Assembly: GCF_002007235.1 (NCBI RefSeq)
Contig: NZ_MUHW01000014.1
Location: forward strand, 54,048 to 118,047
Source: Oribacterium sp. C9
GTDB lineage: Bacteria > Bacillota > Clostridia > Lachnospirales > Lachnospiraceae
Direction: 5' to 3'
Length of the DNA stretch: 64,000 bases
Shown here piece after piece: positions 16,234-24,599 of this stretch (positions are counted from its first letter, which is position 1; the number at the start of each line of letters is the position of its first letter). The translations under genes were made by a program, and so were the position numbers. Under the pieces are notes generated by a model. That model searched no databases, was not told where the DNA came from, and was given only the letters and a program-made list of their open reading frames with translations.

Positions 16234-17112
16234 ATGATTACATACAAGTGCAAGAGCTGTGGAGGCCAGATGAACTTCGGCAGTTCCATAGGGCTTAAGT
16301 GTCCATACTGCGGAGCCCGGGCCTTTTTGTCTGATGAGGATTACAGAGGTAATGAGAGGTTCAGGAAGATGGTACTTCGTTTCTACGAAGCAGAAGCGGA
16401 GAAAGGAGATATTGATTACAGTACAGATAAACTCTTTACATGTAATCGCTGTGACACTTACATCATGGAGAGTGGCCATGCTTTGAACGTGGAGTACATG
16501 AAAAAGTATGAGAAACATGGTTTCGTGTTTTATGTAGCGAGAGAGTCTGTGGTTTACGTTTTTGAAAACAGCATTGAGGCCGGAACCTTTTCGGATAAAC
16601 TCAAGATGCTGGAGTTTCCGGCAGCTGATATGAAGCTGAAACGTTCTTTCCCTGAGATCAGGATGGAAATCGGATTGAAGGATGGTAAAAAGGCACTGGT
16701 ATTTGTAAGGAGACCCAACTGTTATCCGGCGGAGATGTTCGCTCCATGGGAGTCGGTTCATCTGGCCTGGGTTATTTCCAGGATGGAAAATATTTGCTGT
16801 GCTCTCAAGTATTCAGGGCTGAGACATGGGGATATTACTCCCGATACAATTTGGGTCAATCCCTTCACTCATGAGGGGATACTTTTCGGAGACTGGCGAG
16901 GTGTAACCCGGGGAAACGATGATGCAGATTTGAAAGCCCTGAGAAAGACCGCTATCGCCTTGGCTTCGGATACCAGAAATCCTGAGGAGCTGTACAGGTT
17001 TTTAAATTCTGCACCTGACAGGGATGCATACTCTGATTTTGAGAAGTGGGACAGAGTGATCGAGACAGGCTTCGGAGGACATAACTTCAGACAGATGATG
17101 GTTAGTGGGTAA
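16234..17112 (+). CDS. Zinc-ribbon protein with kinase-like domain
   Basis: A 292-residue protein. ATG 16234 is chosen because AGGAG lies 8 nt upstream; an in-frame ATG at 16189 lacks a site. The N-terminus is a zinc ribbon (C6, C9, C23, C26), with another CxxC at C70/C73. The C-terminal half shows a kinase-like catalytic layout: LRHGDITPDTIWVN (H198-G-D200, N209) and LFGDW (D220), close to the HxDxxxxN/DFG scheme of APH/RIO-like and protein kinases. The glycine loop is not recognisable, so it could be a divergent kinase or pseudokinase. It is first in an operon with a vWA protein and a PurA-like protein. Function unknown. Confidence 0.75.
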   Translation: MITYKCKSCGGQMNFGSSIGLKCPYCGARAFLSDEDYRGNERFRKMVLRFYEAEAEKGDIDYSTDKLFTCNRCDTYIMESGHALNVEYMKKYEKHGFVFYVARESVVYVFENSIEAGTFSDKLKMLEFPAADMKLKRSFPEIRMEIGLKDGKKALVFVRRPNCYPAEMFAPWESVHLAWVISRMENICCALKYSGLRHGDITPDTIWVNPFTHEGILFGDWRGVTRGNDDADLKALRKTAIALASDTRNPEELYRFLNSAPDRDAYSDFEKWDRVIETGFGGHNFRQMMVSG

Positions 17113-17159
17113 GCAAATCCAGGATAGATGATAACAAAAAACAAAGGAGAGTATAGATT

Positions 17160-18038
17160 ATGGGATATGGTAGTTATACGGCCAGTGACTGGTCAAAACT
17201 GAAATCAAGCAGGAAGCTGTCAAAGGAGCAAAGTGTAAATGAGGTCTTCAAAAGAACCGAATGTAATCCTAAATTTGATCCACGGTTCATAGGAACACGT
17301 GAATGTTTCGACTCCGAAGATCATCCCAACACTACACCCATCGTAGTCGGCCTGGATGTTACCGCTTCTATGGGATATCTGGCGGTTAAGGTTGCCACAG
17401 AAGCTCTGAACGAGCTTATCACCAAGTTGTATTCAACTAGTGCCATAGAAGATCCGGCTCTGATGTGTGCGGCATACGGTGACTATAAAGATACTTCACC
17501 GCTTCAGGTAACACAGTTCGAGTCAGATATACGTGTGGCTGAACAGCTTCTGGAGATTTACTTCGAAAACCATGGAAACGGCTGTGTCGTTCCAACCTGT
17601 CTTTGGGAGTTTCTTTCCAGACACACAAACATCGATGCCGTCAGAAAAAGAGGCGAGAAGGGCTTTCTGTTTACCATAGGAGATGGAGCGGATATCAGAA
17701 AAGCATATGTGTCTGAGACCATAAAAAGGGTAGTGGGAGATGATGTTCCCGGAGCCTCTGTGGAAAGCCTTCTTTCAGAGGTTCAGGAGAAGTTCCATGT
17801 TTTTCATATCATGATAGACGGGGAAGGAAATAAAGACATCCTGACGGGTCATAAGATCAACATAAGTAACAGAGATGTTAATGTCATTCCGGATATCATA
17901 CTTGGTGTCATCAGGCTGCAAAAGGGCGAGAGACTTCAGGATATTCTTGCACCTTTCGATGATGCGAAGGGACCTATGATACGAAATGCCCTGGTACAGC
18001 TTAGCCTGTATGACTTTGGGCGAGACATTACTCTATGA
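17160..18038 (+). CDS. vWA-domain protein with MIDAS metal site
   Basis: A 292-residue cytoplasmic protein preceded by AAAGGAG. The vWA core begins at PIVVGLDVTASMG, giving a MIDAS DxTxS site (D66, T68, S70). ALMCAAYGDYKDTSPLQVTQ is the YxDY element seen in vWA domains of TerY/alpha-kinase-associated type, followed by FLFTIGDGADIR. The N-terminal ~60 residues (NPKFDPRFIGTRECFDSEDH) are a conserved-looking extension. vWA domains usually assemble complexes by metal-dependent binding; here the partners are probably the kinase-like protein upstream and the PurA-like protein downstream, whose start overlaps by 4 nt. Confidence 0.85.
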   Translation: MGYGSYTASDWSKLKSSRKLSKEQSVNEVFKRTECNPKFDPRFIGTRECFDSEDHPNTTPIVVGLDVTASMGYLAVKVATEALNELITKLYSTSAIEDPALMCAAYGDYKDTSPLQVTQFESDIRVAEQLLEIYFENHGNGCVVPTCLWEFLSRHTNIDAVRKRGEKGFLFTIGDGADIRKAYVSETIKRVVGDDVPGASVESLLSEVQEKFHVFHIMIDGEGNKDILTGHKINISNRDVNVIPDIILGVIRLQKGERLQDILAPFDDAKGPMIRNALVQLSLYDFGRDITL

Positions 18039-19285
18039 GAACTGTAGCGGTAGTAGGAAAGAATTTCGGCGATGAGGGAAAGGGTCTGGCAGTGGACTTC
18101 CTTTCCCTTAATTCCTGTAAAGCCCTTGTGGTGAGACACAACGGAGGTGCACAGTCAGGACACACGGTTCAGCTAAGGGGAGAAATTCCGGCTGAAAAAG
18201 GAGGGACTTGTGAGGAAAAACGATTTGTATTTCATGAGCTGTCCTCCGGTTCTATCCGTCATGCGGGAACACTTTGGATAGACAGCTTCTATCCGGATCT
18301 ATATAAGCTGGGAGAAGAAATGTCTGATTTTTTCGAAGAGTTTGGATTTGTGCCTGAGATATATGCCATGGAGGGAACCTGTGTAACGATTCCCGATGAT
18401 GTACTTCTCAATATGGCGCTTGAAAGCTCAAGGGGAAGCGACAGACACGGCAGCTGCGGAATGGGGATAAATGAGTGTGATATAAGAACCGGGGCCGGTT
18501 TTGGTCTTTCTCTTCGTGAGATTTCAGATATGGATTCTGAGGGATTGTATCGCAGGCTTACAGAGATAAGAAAGAATCACACCGCCATGAGGCTTCGGGA
18601 GATAAGTAACGGACTCACGGCACAGGCTTCCGGTTATATAGAGCTTCTAAGAAATGAAAATGTGCTTGGAAATGCAGCGGAAACAATGGTCGAAAACTTT
18701 AACCATATAAAGCTTCTCTCTGATGCAGCGCTGAAACATCTGCTCGATGATGTGGATACGCTTATCTTTGAATCGGGGCAGGGATTGCTGCTGGATTGTG
18801 ATAATGAGAGATTTATGCCGCATGTGACAGCTTCAAAAACCGGAATATATAATCCCTGCAGATTCCTGAAAAGACTGGGACTTCATCTGGATGAGGTGAT
18901 TTATATATCCAGAGCTTATGTTACGAGACACGGAGCCGGCGAACTGCCCTGTGAGTGCTGCAGGGAAAGGCTGGGAGTGATACAGAAAGACCGGACAAAT
19001 GAACCGAACGAATGGCAGGGACATATACGATACGGCACGCATGTTGATGAAGAGGACTTCGTCACATCGATAAGAGATGATATGATAAATAATTCATATA
19101 ACAAGCTGAAGGTTTCCCTGCTGTTGACTCATCTGAATGAGACGGAGAACATGATTCTATTTAAAGACCGGAATATGACCATCAGTGAATTTCGTGAGAG
19201 TCCTCCCATAAAAGGTCTTTTTTCCCATATTTATTTATCTGATACACCATATGCTGAAGATGTCACTAAAGCGGTGAGCAACTAA
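18035..19285 (+). CDS. Divergent adenylosuccinate-synthetase-like (PurA-fold) enzyme
   Basis: A 416-residue protein of the PurA superfamily, starting at an ATGA overlap. It keeps the GDEGKG loop with catalytic Asp (D13) and NGGAQSGHT with catalytic His (H43). Later motifs are altered: SGQGLLLDCDNERF replaces the canonical GQGAMLD-GTYP region, HVTASKTG replaces FVTSSN, TRHGAGELPCE replaces TRVGxGPFPTE, and HIRYGTHVD replaces the RRCGWxD end. The nucleotide-linking chemistry is probably retained (GTP-dependent phosphoryl transfer) but the acceptor substrate likely differs from IMP/aspartate. Operon context argues against a housekeeping PurA. Confidence 0.8.
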   Translation: MRTVAVVGKNFGDEGKGLAVDFLSLNSCKALVVRHNGGAQSGHTVQLRGEIPAEKGGTCEEKRFVFHELSSGSIRHAGTLWIDSFYPDLYKLGEEMSDFFEEFGFVPEIYAMEGTCVTIPDDVLLNMALESSRGSDRHGSCGMGINECDIRTGAGFGLSLREISDMDSEGLYRRLTEIRKNHTAMRLREISNGLTAQASGYIELLRNENVLGNAAETMVENFNHIKLLSDAALKHLLDDVDTLIFESGQGLLLDCDNERFMPHVTASKTGIYNPCRFLKRLGLHLDEVIYISRAYVTRHGAGELPCECCRERLGVIQKDRTNEPNEWQGHIRYGTHVDEEDFVTSIRDDMINNSYNKLKVSLLLTHLNETENMILFKDRNMTISEFRESPPIKGLFSHIYLSDTPYAEDVTKAVSN

Positions 19286-19289
19286 AGCC

Positions 19290-19312
19290 TGCCATTGAGT
19301 GGCATCTTTTTT
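19290..19312 (+). terminator. Putative terminator after the kinase-vWA-PurA-like operon
   Basis: A short stem TGCCA/TGGCA (19290-19294, 19300-19304) is followed by TCTTTTTT. The stem is weak but the T run is good. Confidence 0.55.
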
Positions 19313-19431
19313 GTGGATTCATCTTAACACAATCTTTACAACTCTGTTTTATATCTTCACCCTGTTTTAACAGGATTTCTGTCATACTGAGATCATAGAA
19401 GTAAATTACTTCATTACGATTGGAGCCAGGT

Positions 19432-20772
19432 ATGATTTCCGGAAAATTTTTCAGGTTCAATGTTTCCAGCTTTCAGTTGATACTGATGAGTTTCATGCTG
19501 GTTATATTTATAGGTGGTGTGTTGCTGTCACTTCCATTTGCCTCATACGGCAGTGATACTACATTTCTTGATGCGCTTTTTACAGCTGTTTCTGCTGTAT
19601 GCGTGACGGGACTTGTGGTGCATGATACGGCAACACACTGGACACTTTTCGGCAAGGCTGTGATCCTTATCCTCATACAGATAGGAGGACTCGGAGTTAT
19701 AACCGTCAGCATATGGTTTCAGCTTCTGGCAGGCAGGAAGATAAATCTTTTCCAGAGACTCACCATGCAGGATGCCATAGGAGCCTCACAGCTGGGAGGG
19801 ATAGTCAGATTTACACTATTCATGCTGAGGGCAACACTTATCACAGAGCTTGTGGGAGCGGTACTTCTGTTTCCTGTGATGATAGGGAGGTTCAGCTTCG
19901 GAAAGAGTGTGGGAAATTCCATTTTCTATGCGGTGTCAGCTTTTTGCAATGCCGGTTTTGATCTGGCGGGAACCTATAGCTCACCATATCAGTCTCTCAC
20001 GGGCTTTGCAGGAGTGCCTCTTATAAATCTCGTTATCATGCTGCTGATAATAGTTGGTGGTATCGGTTTCGGCATACAGTCTGACATACTGGAGAAGAAG
20101 GGAGATTTCCGACACTTCCGACTCCAGACAAAGATGGTTCTGATCGCCTCGCTCATACTCATAGTGTTTCCGGCTGTATACTTCTTCTTCGCTGATTTCG
20201 GAGGAGAGGACTGGCACATCAGGATACTTAAGTCACTTTTTCAGTCAGTAACCACCAGAACAGCCGGCTTCAACACCGCAGATCTCACGGCCATGAGCGA
20301 AGGAAGCATGATCCTCATGATATGTCTCATGCTGATAGGCGGTTCGCCCGGTTCCACAGCCGGAGGTATGAAGACCACCACCTTCGCGGTTCTTGTGGTC
20401 ACCATGTTTCACTCCCTGAGAGGAAACGACACCATCACAACCTCCGACAGAACACTGGAGACTTCAGCCATATTTCATGCCATCACACTTATGATGCTGT
20501 ATGTGGTCCTCCTGTTTTCCGGAACCCTGATTATAAGCGGTGTGGAAGGACTGCCGCTTCTGGATACAGCCTTTGAGTGTGCGTCGGCTCTCGGTACCGT
20601 AGGGCTTACGAGAGGCATCACACCCACACTTGGTACATTATCCAAGCTCATTCTTATGGGCTTTATGTATTTCGGAAGAGTAGGTGCCCTGACCATCTTT
20701 TATGCCGCTCCGGATTTCTACAAGGCAAAGCCGGCGGTGCAGTATCCAAAGGAGAGCATCATGATAGGCTGA
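19432..20772 (+). CDS. TrkH/KtrB-type potassium uptake channel subunit
   Basis: A 446-residue membrane protein. ATG 19432 is chosen (GGAG 6-9 nt upstream) rather than the TTG at 19420. It has the four pore repeats of the Trk/Ktr superfamily: DALFTAVSAVCVTGLVVHDT, YAVSAFCNAGFDLAG, SVTTRTAGFNTADL with GGSPGSTAGGMKTTT, and CASALGTVGLTRG, each with the selectivity glycine. It moves K+ (with Na+/H+) across the membrane, gated by the cytosolic TrkA-like protein encoded next. Confidence 0.92.
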   Translation: MISGKFFRFNVSSFQLILMSFMLVIFIGGVLLSLPFASYGSDTTFLDALFTAVSAVCVTGLVVHDTATHWTLFGKAVILILIQIGGLGVITVSIWFQLLAGRKINLFQRLTMQDAIGASQLGGIVRFTLFMLRATLITELVGAVLLFPVMIGRFSFGKSVGNSIFYAVSAFCNAGFDLAGTYSSPYQSLTGFAGVPLINLVIMLLIIVGGIGFGIQSDILEKKGDFRHFRLQTKMVLIASLILIVFPAVYFFFADFGGEDWHIRILKSLFQSVTTRTAGFNTADLTAMSEGSMILMICLMLIGGSPGSTAGGMKTTTFAVLVVTMFHSLRGNDTITTSDRTLETSAIFHAITLMMLYVVLLFSGTLIISGVEGLPLLDTAFECASALGTVGLTRGITPTLGTLSKLILMGFMYFGRVGALTIFYAAPDFYKAKPAVQYPKESIMIG

Positions 20773-20820
20773 GGCGGGAACACTTATATCATAATAAAAT
20801 CTGACAGGAGCAGACAGGAA

Positions 20821-21477
20821 ATGAAAAACGTTTTGATCATAGGCATGGGAAGATTTGGTTATTTTACCACGAAAAAGTTAAAGGAGCTGGGAATGCAGGT
20901 CATGGCAGTGGATCGTGACGAGGAGAAGGTCTCTTCGGTTATACCCTTTGCCACCAGGGCACTCATAGGTGACTGTACCAGTCAGAATTTCCTGAGCGGT
21001 ATAGGTGTGGGGAATTTTGACCTTTGTATAGTTGCCATCGGAGATGATTTCCTTGCTTCCCTGGAGATAACTTCACTTCTTAAGGATCTAGGAGCCAGAT
21101 ACGTGGTGGCCAGAGCCTCGGGAGAAAAGGAGGAGAAGTTCCTTTTACGAAACGGTGCAGATCATGTGGTATTTCCTGAAAGGGAGATGGCGGGCTGGAC
21201 GGCTCTCAGATTCAGTTCGGAACAGATCGTGAATTACATAGATGTTACAGAAGGTTATGCCATAGTCGAGGTTACCATCCCAAAGGACTGGCAGGGAAAA
21301 ACAGTAGGTGAACTGAATATCAGAAATCAGTTCGGTCTGAATGTTCTCGGAATCCGTGACGGTGCCGGAGAGAAAAAACTTGCCATGGATATAGCTCCCG
21401 GCTCTGTACTGCATGAGGGTGGTAATGTCCTCGTCTTGGGGCCTGTGGTAAGGATCAGAAAGGCATTTAAACTCTGA
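20821..21477 (+). CDS. TrkA/KtrA-type potassium channel regulatory subunit
   Basis: A 218-residue RCK protein: an N-terminal Rossmann nucleotide-binding domain (LIIGMGRFGYFTTKKLKELG, then an acidic AVDRDEEKV strand end and an IGDCTSQNFL segment) and a C-terminal RCK_C domain (from about EVTIPKDWQGKTVGEL). It forms the octameric gating ring on TrkH/KtrB and responds to ATP/ADP or NADH. It lies 48 nt after the channel gene and just before a KdpD-like kinase, so uptake and sensing are co-organised. Confidence 0.92.
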   Translation: MKNVLIIGMGRFGYFTTKKLKELGMQVMAVDRDEEKVSSVIPFATRALIGDCTSQNFLSGIGVGNFDLCIVAIGDDFLASLEITSLLKDLGARYVVARASGEKEEKFLLRNGADHVVFPEREMAGWTALRFSSEQIVNYIDVTEGYAIVEVTIPKDWQGKTVGELNIRNQFGLNVLGIRDGAGEKKLAMDIAPGSVLHEGGNVLVLGPVVRIRKAFKL

Positions 21478-21490
21478 GAAGGAGGGAGAT

Positions 21491-21727
21491 ATGAATGATT
21501 GGCTTTTATTTTTCGGATTTATACTCCTTAATGCTGTATTATATAGGGTGATAACCCGTCAGATAGAAAAAGAGTTTGGTATCATAGAGGATGAGGCAAC
21601 TGAGATATCAGAAGTACCGGAATCAGGAGAAGAAGCTAATAACAGTCATGCAAGAGGAACCAATAAAGCAAAGCAGCTTATCGAAAAAATCAAATATTTT
21701 GGTATGCATTTCCGGGTCGCCAAGTAA
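21491..21727 (+). CDS. Small single-pass membrane protein in the potassium operon
   Basis: A 78-residue protein with an excellent AAGGAGGGAGAT ribosome site, 13 nt after trkA. Residues ~3-22 (DWLLFFGFILLNAVLYRVIT) form one membrane span; the rest is charged and cytoplasmic, with an acidic centre and basic C-terminus (KAKQLIEKIKYFGMHF). It overlaps the start of the sensor-kinase gene in another frame, implying translational coupling. No family was recognised. It may be a KdpF-like stabiliser or a small regulator of the kinase or channel. Confidence 0.7.
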   Translation: MNDWLLFFGFILLNAVLYRVITRQIEKEFGIIEDEATEISEVPESGEEANNSHARGTNKAKQLIEKIKYFGMHFRVAK

Positions 21728-23588
21728 TCCGAGAGTCATAAGGATCGCAGCCCGTAACGCTACTCTCACCGGCAGCAGTCTGACTGCACTCTACGTAAGA
21801 ACCAGAGAAGGTACTGCAAGTACTGCTCTTAAGGAGAACATAGAGCTTTCAGAATCCCTGGGAGCTACCTTCAGGGAGATATACGGAGATGATGTGATCG
21901 TGGCTATAGCCGAGTATGCCGGCACCCATGATATCACCGATCTTTATATAGGTATGAGCGGTCAGGACAGGAGGCAGACGGTTTCCAAAAAGCTTACGAA
22001 GCTGCTTCCCGACATAGACATTCACATCATACCGGATGAGAGGAGTGAGCTGAGACCTTCCGGTATCAGGAATCAAAGCAGAAAACAGAAGTATATAGTT
22101 ACTGACACCCTTAAGCTCCTTTTCATCATGTCGTCAGCAACGGTGGTGTCCTTCCTGTTTTATCATTCCAGCTTCAGTAACGCCAACATCATCACTGTGT
22201 ATATCATGGCGGTGCTGGTAACTTCCATACTGACTTCGGAAAAAAGATTCGGTGTTCTGGCAGCAGTCATGTACATACTGCTTTTCAACTTTCTTTTTAT
22301 CGAACCCAGATTCACCCTGAGGGTGTATGACCCCTCCTACATGATGACTTATGTGGTGAGTATCTTTGCTGCGGTGCTGACAGGAACCGTTTCCGCCCAG
22401 CTAAAGGAGAGCATGAAAAATGCCACGGACAATGCTTATCAGGCAAGAGTTCTCCTGAACGCCACAAAGCTTCTGGAAAAGGCGGAAACAGAGGATGAGT
22501 TTTTTTCCATCACGGTGAACCAGCTCATACAGCTTTTGGGAAGAGACATCGTTCTTTTTTCAATCGCTGACAACAGGCTGAAAACGCCGGTATACCACTA
22601 TGTAAAAAATAAAACCGAGTCCACCGGCATGGCGGAAAGTGATATGGAAATCGCGGATTGGGTATATAAAAACAGGACACGGGCCGGGGCTTTCACCGGC
22701 CGTTTTTCTGATTCCTCCTTTCAGTTTCTTGCCATGATGACAGGAATGGAGGTTTACGGTGTTATAGCCATAGATATGGATGAAAGAGAATTTACTGAGG
22801 TGGAGCAGACCATACTTCTGTCTATCATAGGAGAATGCAGTATCCGTATGGAAAACCGCAGGATCGCCATAGAGCGTGAAAAGGCGATGATCCTTGCAGA
22901 AAGTGAGCGTTTCAGAGCAAATCTTCTGAGATCCATCTCCCATGACATCAGAACCCCGCTTACCTCCATATCCGGAGATGCCTACACTCTTATGAACAGC
23001 GAGAGTGAACTGTCAGGGGAGGAACGGCACAGGATTTACACGGACATTTACGATGATTCCATGTGGCTGATAAATATGGTTGAAAATCTTTTGTCCATCG
23101 GTAAACTAAATGAGGGCGTGAAGCTGATGAAAACTCCGGAGGTGGTGGAGGACGTGCTGGAGGAGGCTCTGAAGCACGTGGACAGACACGTGAGTGAGCA
23201 CAGAATCATTAAGAACTTTGATCATGAGTTCCTCATGGCGGAGATGGACACCAGACTCATCATGCAGGTGGTGGTAAATATAGTAAATAATGCCATCAAG
23301 TACTCTCAGACAGGATCGGATATAGTTGTATCTGATGAAAGAGAGGGAGAGTATGTGGCAGTACGGATAGAGGATAACGGACCCGGGATAGCTGATCATG
23401 TTATACCTCATATCTTTGATTCATTTTACACCGGTCATAATCGGGTTGTGGATGCGGGAAGAAGTCTGGGACTGGGGCTCAGCCTTTCAAAGTCCATCAT
23501 TGAGGCCCATGGAGGTACTATCGAAGCCTACAGGGTGAAGCCTCACGGCGCCGGCTTCTGCTTTAGGCTGAAGATCATAGAAATATAG
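21648..23588 (+). CDS. KdpD-like sensor histidine kinase lacking the N-terminal KdpD domain
   Basis: About 646 residues (an in-frame ATG at 21591 would add 19). Order: Usp domain (~15-130, from ILVCISGSPSNPRVI), four closely spaced DUF4118 membrane spans (~150-255), a GAF-like region, HisKA with SISHDIRTPLTS (His near 430) and a HATPase domain (NIVNNAIKYSQTG; EDNGPGIADHVI; GLGLSLSKSI). E. coli KdpD is ~890 residues and has an extra ~210-residue KdpD/Walker domain first; that part is missing here. The kinase likely senses K+/osmotic state and phosphorylates the regulator encoded downstream. Confidence 0.88.
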   Translation: MQEEPIKQSSLSKKSNILVCISGSPSNPRVIRIAARNATLTGSSLTALYVRTREGTASTALKENIELSESLGATFREIYGDDVIVAIAEYAGTHDITDLYIGMSGQDRRQTVSKKLTKLLPDIDIHIIPDERSELRPSGIRNQSRKQKYIVTDTLKLLFIMSSATVVSFLFYHSSFSNANIITVYIMAVLVTSILTSEKRFGVLAAVMYILLFNFLFIEPRFTLRVYDPSYMMTYVVSIFAAVLTGTVSAQLKESMKNATDNAYQARVLLNATKLLEKAETEDEFFSITVNQLIQLLGRDIVLFSIADNRLKTPVYHYVKNKTESTGMAESDMEIADWVYKNRTRAGAFTGRFSDSSFQFLAMMTGMEVYGVIAIDMDEREFTEVEQTILLSIIGECSIRMENRRIAIEREKAMILAESERFRANLLRSISHDIRTPLTSISGDAYTLMNSESELSGEERHRIYTDIYDDSMWLINMVENLLSIGKLNEGVKLMKTPEVVEDVLEEALKHVDRHVSEHRIIKNFDHEFLMAEMDTRLIMQVVVNIVNNAIKYSQTGSDIVVSDEREGEYVAVRIEDNGPGIADHVIPHIFDSFYTGHNRVVDAGRSLGLGLSLSKSIIEAHGGTIEAYRVKPHGAGFCFRLKIIEI

Positions 23589-23729
23589 ACCTCTAAGGAA
23601 TATCCGGATTAATCGTCATTTTCATAATTTTTATAAACCTGTGATCAGAGAGAATATTCTGTGCTACCTGGATGCTAAGGGCTGATAAGGACAGGTGCCG
23701 GCCCAAAATACGTTTTTAAAGGATTTTAT

Positions 23730-24437
23730 ATGACAGAAAATATACAGATTCTCGTTGTAGAGGATGACAATTCAATCAGAAACCTCATATCTACAACATT
23801 GAAAATAAACGGATACAGATATGAAACAGCTGCAACCGGGGAGGAGGCGCTGGGGAAATGTGTTATGCTTCATCCCGATGTCATGCTTTTGGATCTCGGA
23901 CTTCCCGACATGGACGGTAATGAAATCATCCGGAGCGTAAGAGAGTGGTCCACCATGCCTATCATCGTGATCAGCGCCAGAAGTGAAGACTCCTCCAAGG
24001 TTCAGGCTCTGGATCTGGGAGCAGATGACTATCTGACGAAGCCCTTTTCCACTGAGGAGCTGATCGCCAGACTCCATACAACTCAAAGACGCTTGTCGTA
24101 TCTCAAGCGTCAGGAGCAGGAGTCCCCCGTATTTACAAACGGTGATATGTGCATAGATCTTTTGAAGGCGGAGGTTCGGATCAGGGACGAGGTGGTACAC
24201 CTGACGCCTACCGAATACAAGATTCTGAAGCTTTTGTCTGAAAACGTGGGTCGGGTTCTGACCTACAATTATATGACTGATCATATCTGGGGCGGTGAAC
24301 TGAGCTCTGATAAGGTATCCCTCAGAGTTCATATAGCTACACTCAGAAAAAAGCTGGGGGATGCGGAGACGGAGCACCCTCAGATAGAAACCCACATGGG
24401 CATAGGCTACAATATGATAAGGTACAGTGAAACTTAA
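23730..24437 (+). CDS. KdpE-like OmpR-family response regulator
   Basis: A 235-residue regulator with an N-terminal receiver (acidic pair VEDDNS, phospho-acceptor D55 in LLDLGLPDMDG, K in YLTKPFSTEE) and a C-terminal winged helix (VHLTPTEYKILKLLSENVGR to HIATLRKKLGD and GIGYNMIR). It matches KdpE in size and order after KdpD. The 141-nt gap to the kinase gene could hold its own promoter. Probable targets are the K+ uptake genes just upstream, since no kdpFABC is in the window. Confidence 0.9.
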   Translation: MTENIQILVVEDDNSIRNLISTTLKINGYRYETAATGEEALGKCVMLHPDVMLLDLGLPDMDGNEIIRSVREWSTMPIIVISARSEDSSKVQALDLGADDYLTKPFSTEELIARLHTTQRRLSYLKRQEQESPVFTNGDMCIDLLKAEVRIRDEVVHLTPTEYKILKLLSENVGRVLTYNYMTDHIWGGELSSDKVSLRVHIATLRKKLGDAETEHPQIETHMGIGYNMIRYSET

Positions 24438-24547
24438 CCAGGTGCCACCGGTACTGTGGTGCTGCCATAGATACAAGTCTCTACAAGATATGTCAGCAAT
24501 GCGGCGGCCCCTATGATGACAATCCCGAGTGGACAGAGAGATATTAA
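24435..24547 (+). pseudogene. Zinc-ribbon protein fragment (no start codon)
   Basis: An open frame following an in-frame TGA, with no start codon, encodes ~35 residues with CHRYCG and then CQQCGG, ending ...PEWTERY. The paired CxxC-type motifs suggest the C-terminal zinc ribbon of a lost gene. Weak call based on a short stretch. Confidence 0.3.
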
Positions 24548-24552
24548 AATAT

Positions 24553-24585
24553 AAAGCTGGGAGCGCTAACTTCCAGCTTTATTTA
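24553..24585. terminator. Bidirectional terminator between convergent genes
   Basis: AAAGCTGGGA (24553-24562) pairs with TTCCAGCTTT (24571-24580) with one wobble and is flanked by A/T runs on both sides, serving the response-regulator gene and the minus-strand gene at 24600. Confidence 0.75.
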
Positions 24586-24599
24586 ATGAAAAATATAAA

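Noticed and set aside
18035..19285. Housekeeping adenylosuccinate synthetase (purA)
   Set aside because: Several conserved PurA loops are altered and the gene is coupled to a vWA and a kinase-like gene, so I call it a paralogue rather than purA.
19286..19431. ydaO-type c-di-AMP riboswitch before the Trk genes
   Set aside because: The leader is short and lacks the recognisable aptamer motifs; only a weak terminator and AT-rich promoter-like sequence are seen.
23772..24476. Minus-strand frame opposite the KdpE-like gene
   Set aside because: The plus-strand protein has all response-regulator motifs; the antisense frame has no recognisable domain.
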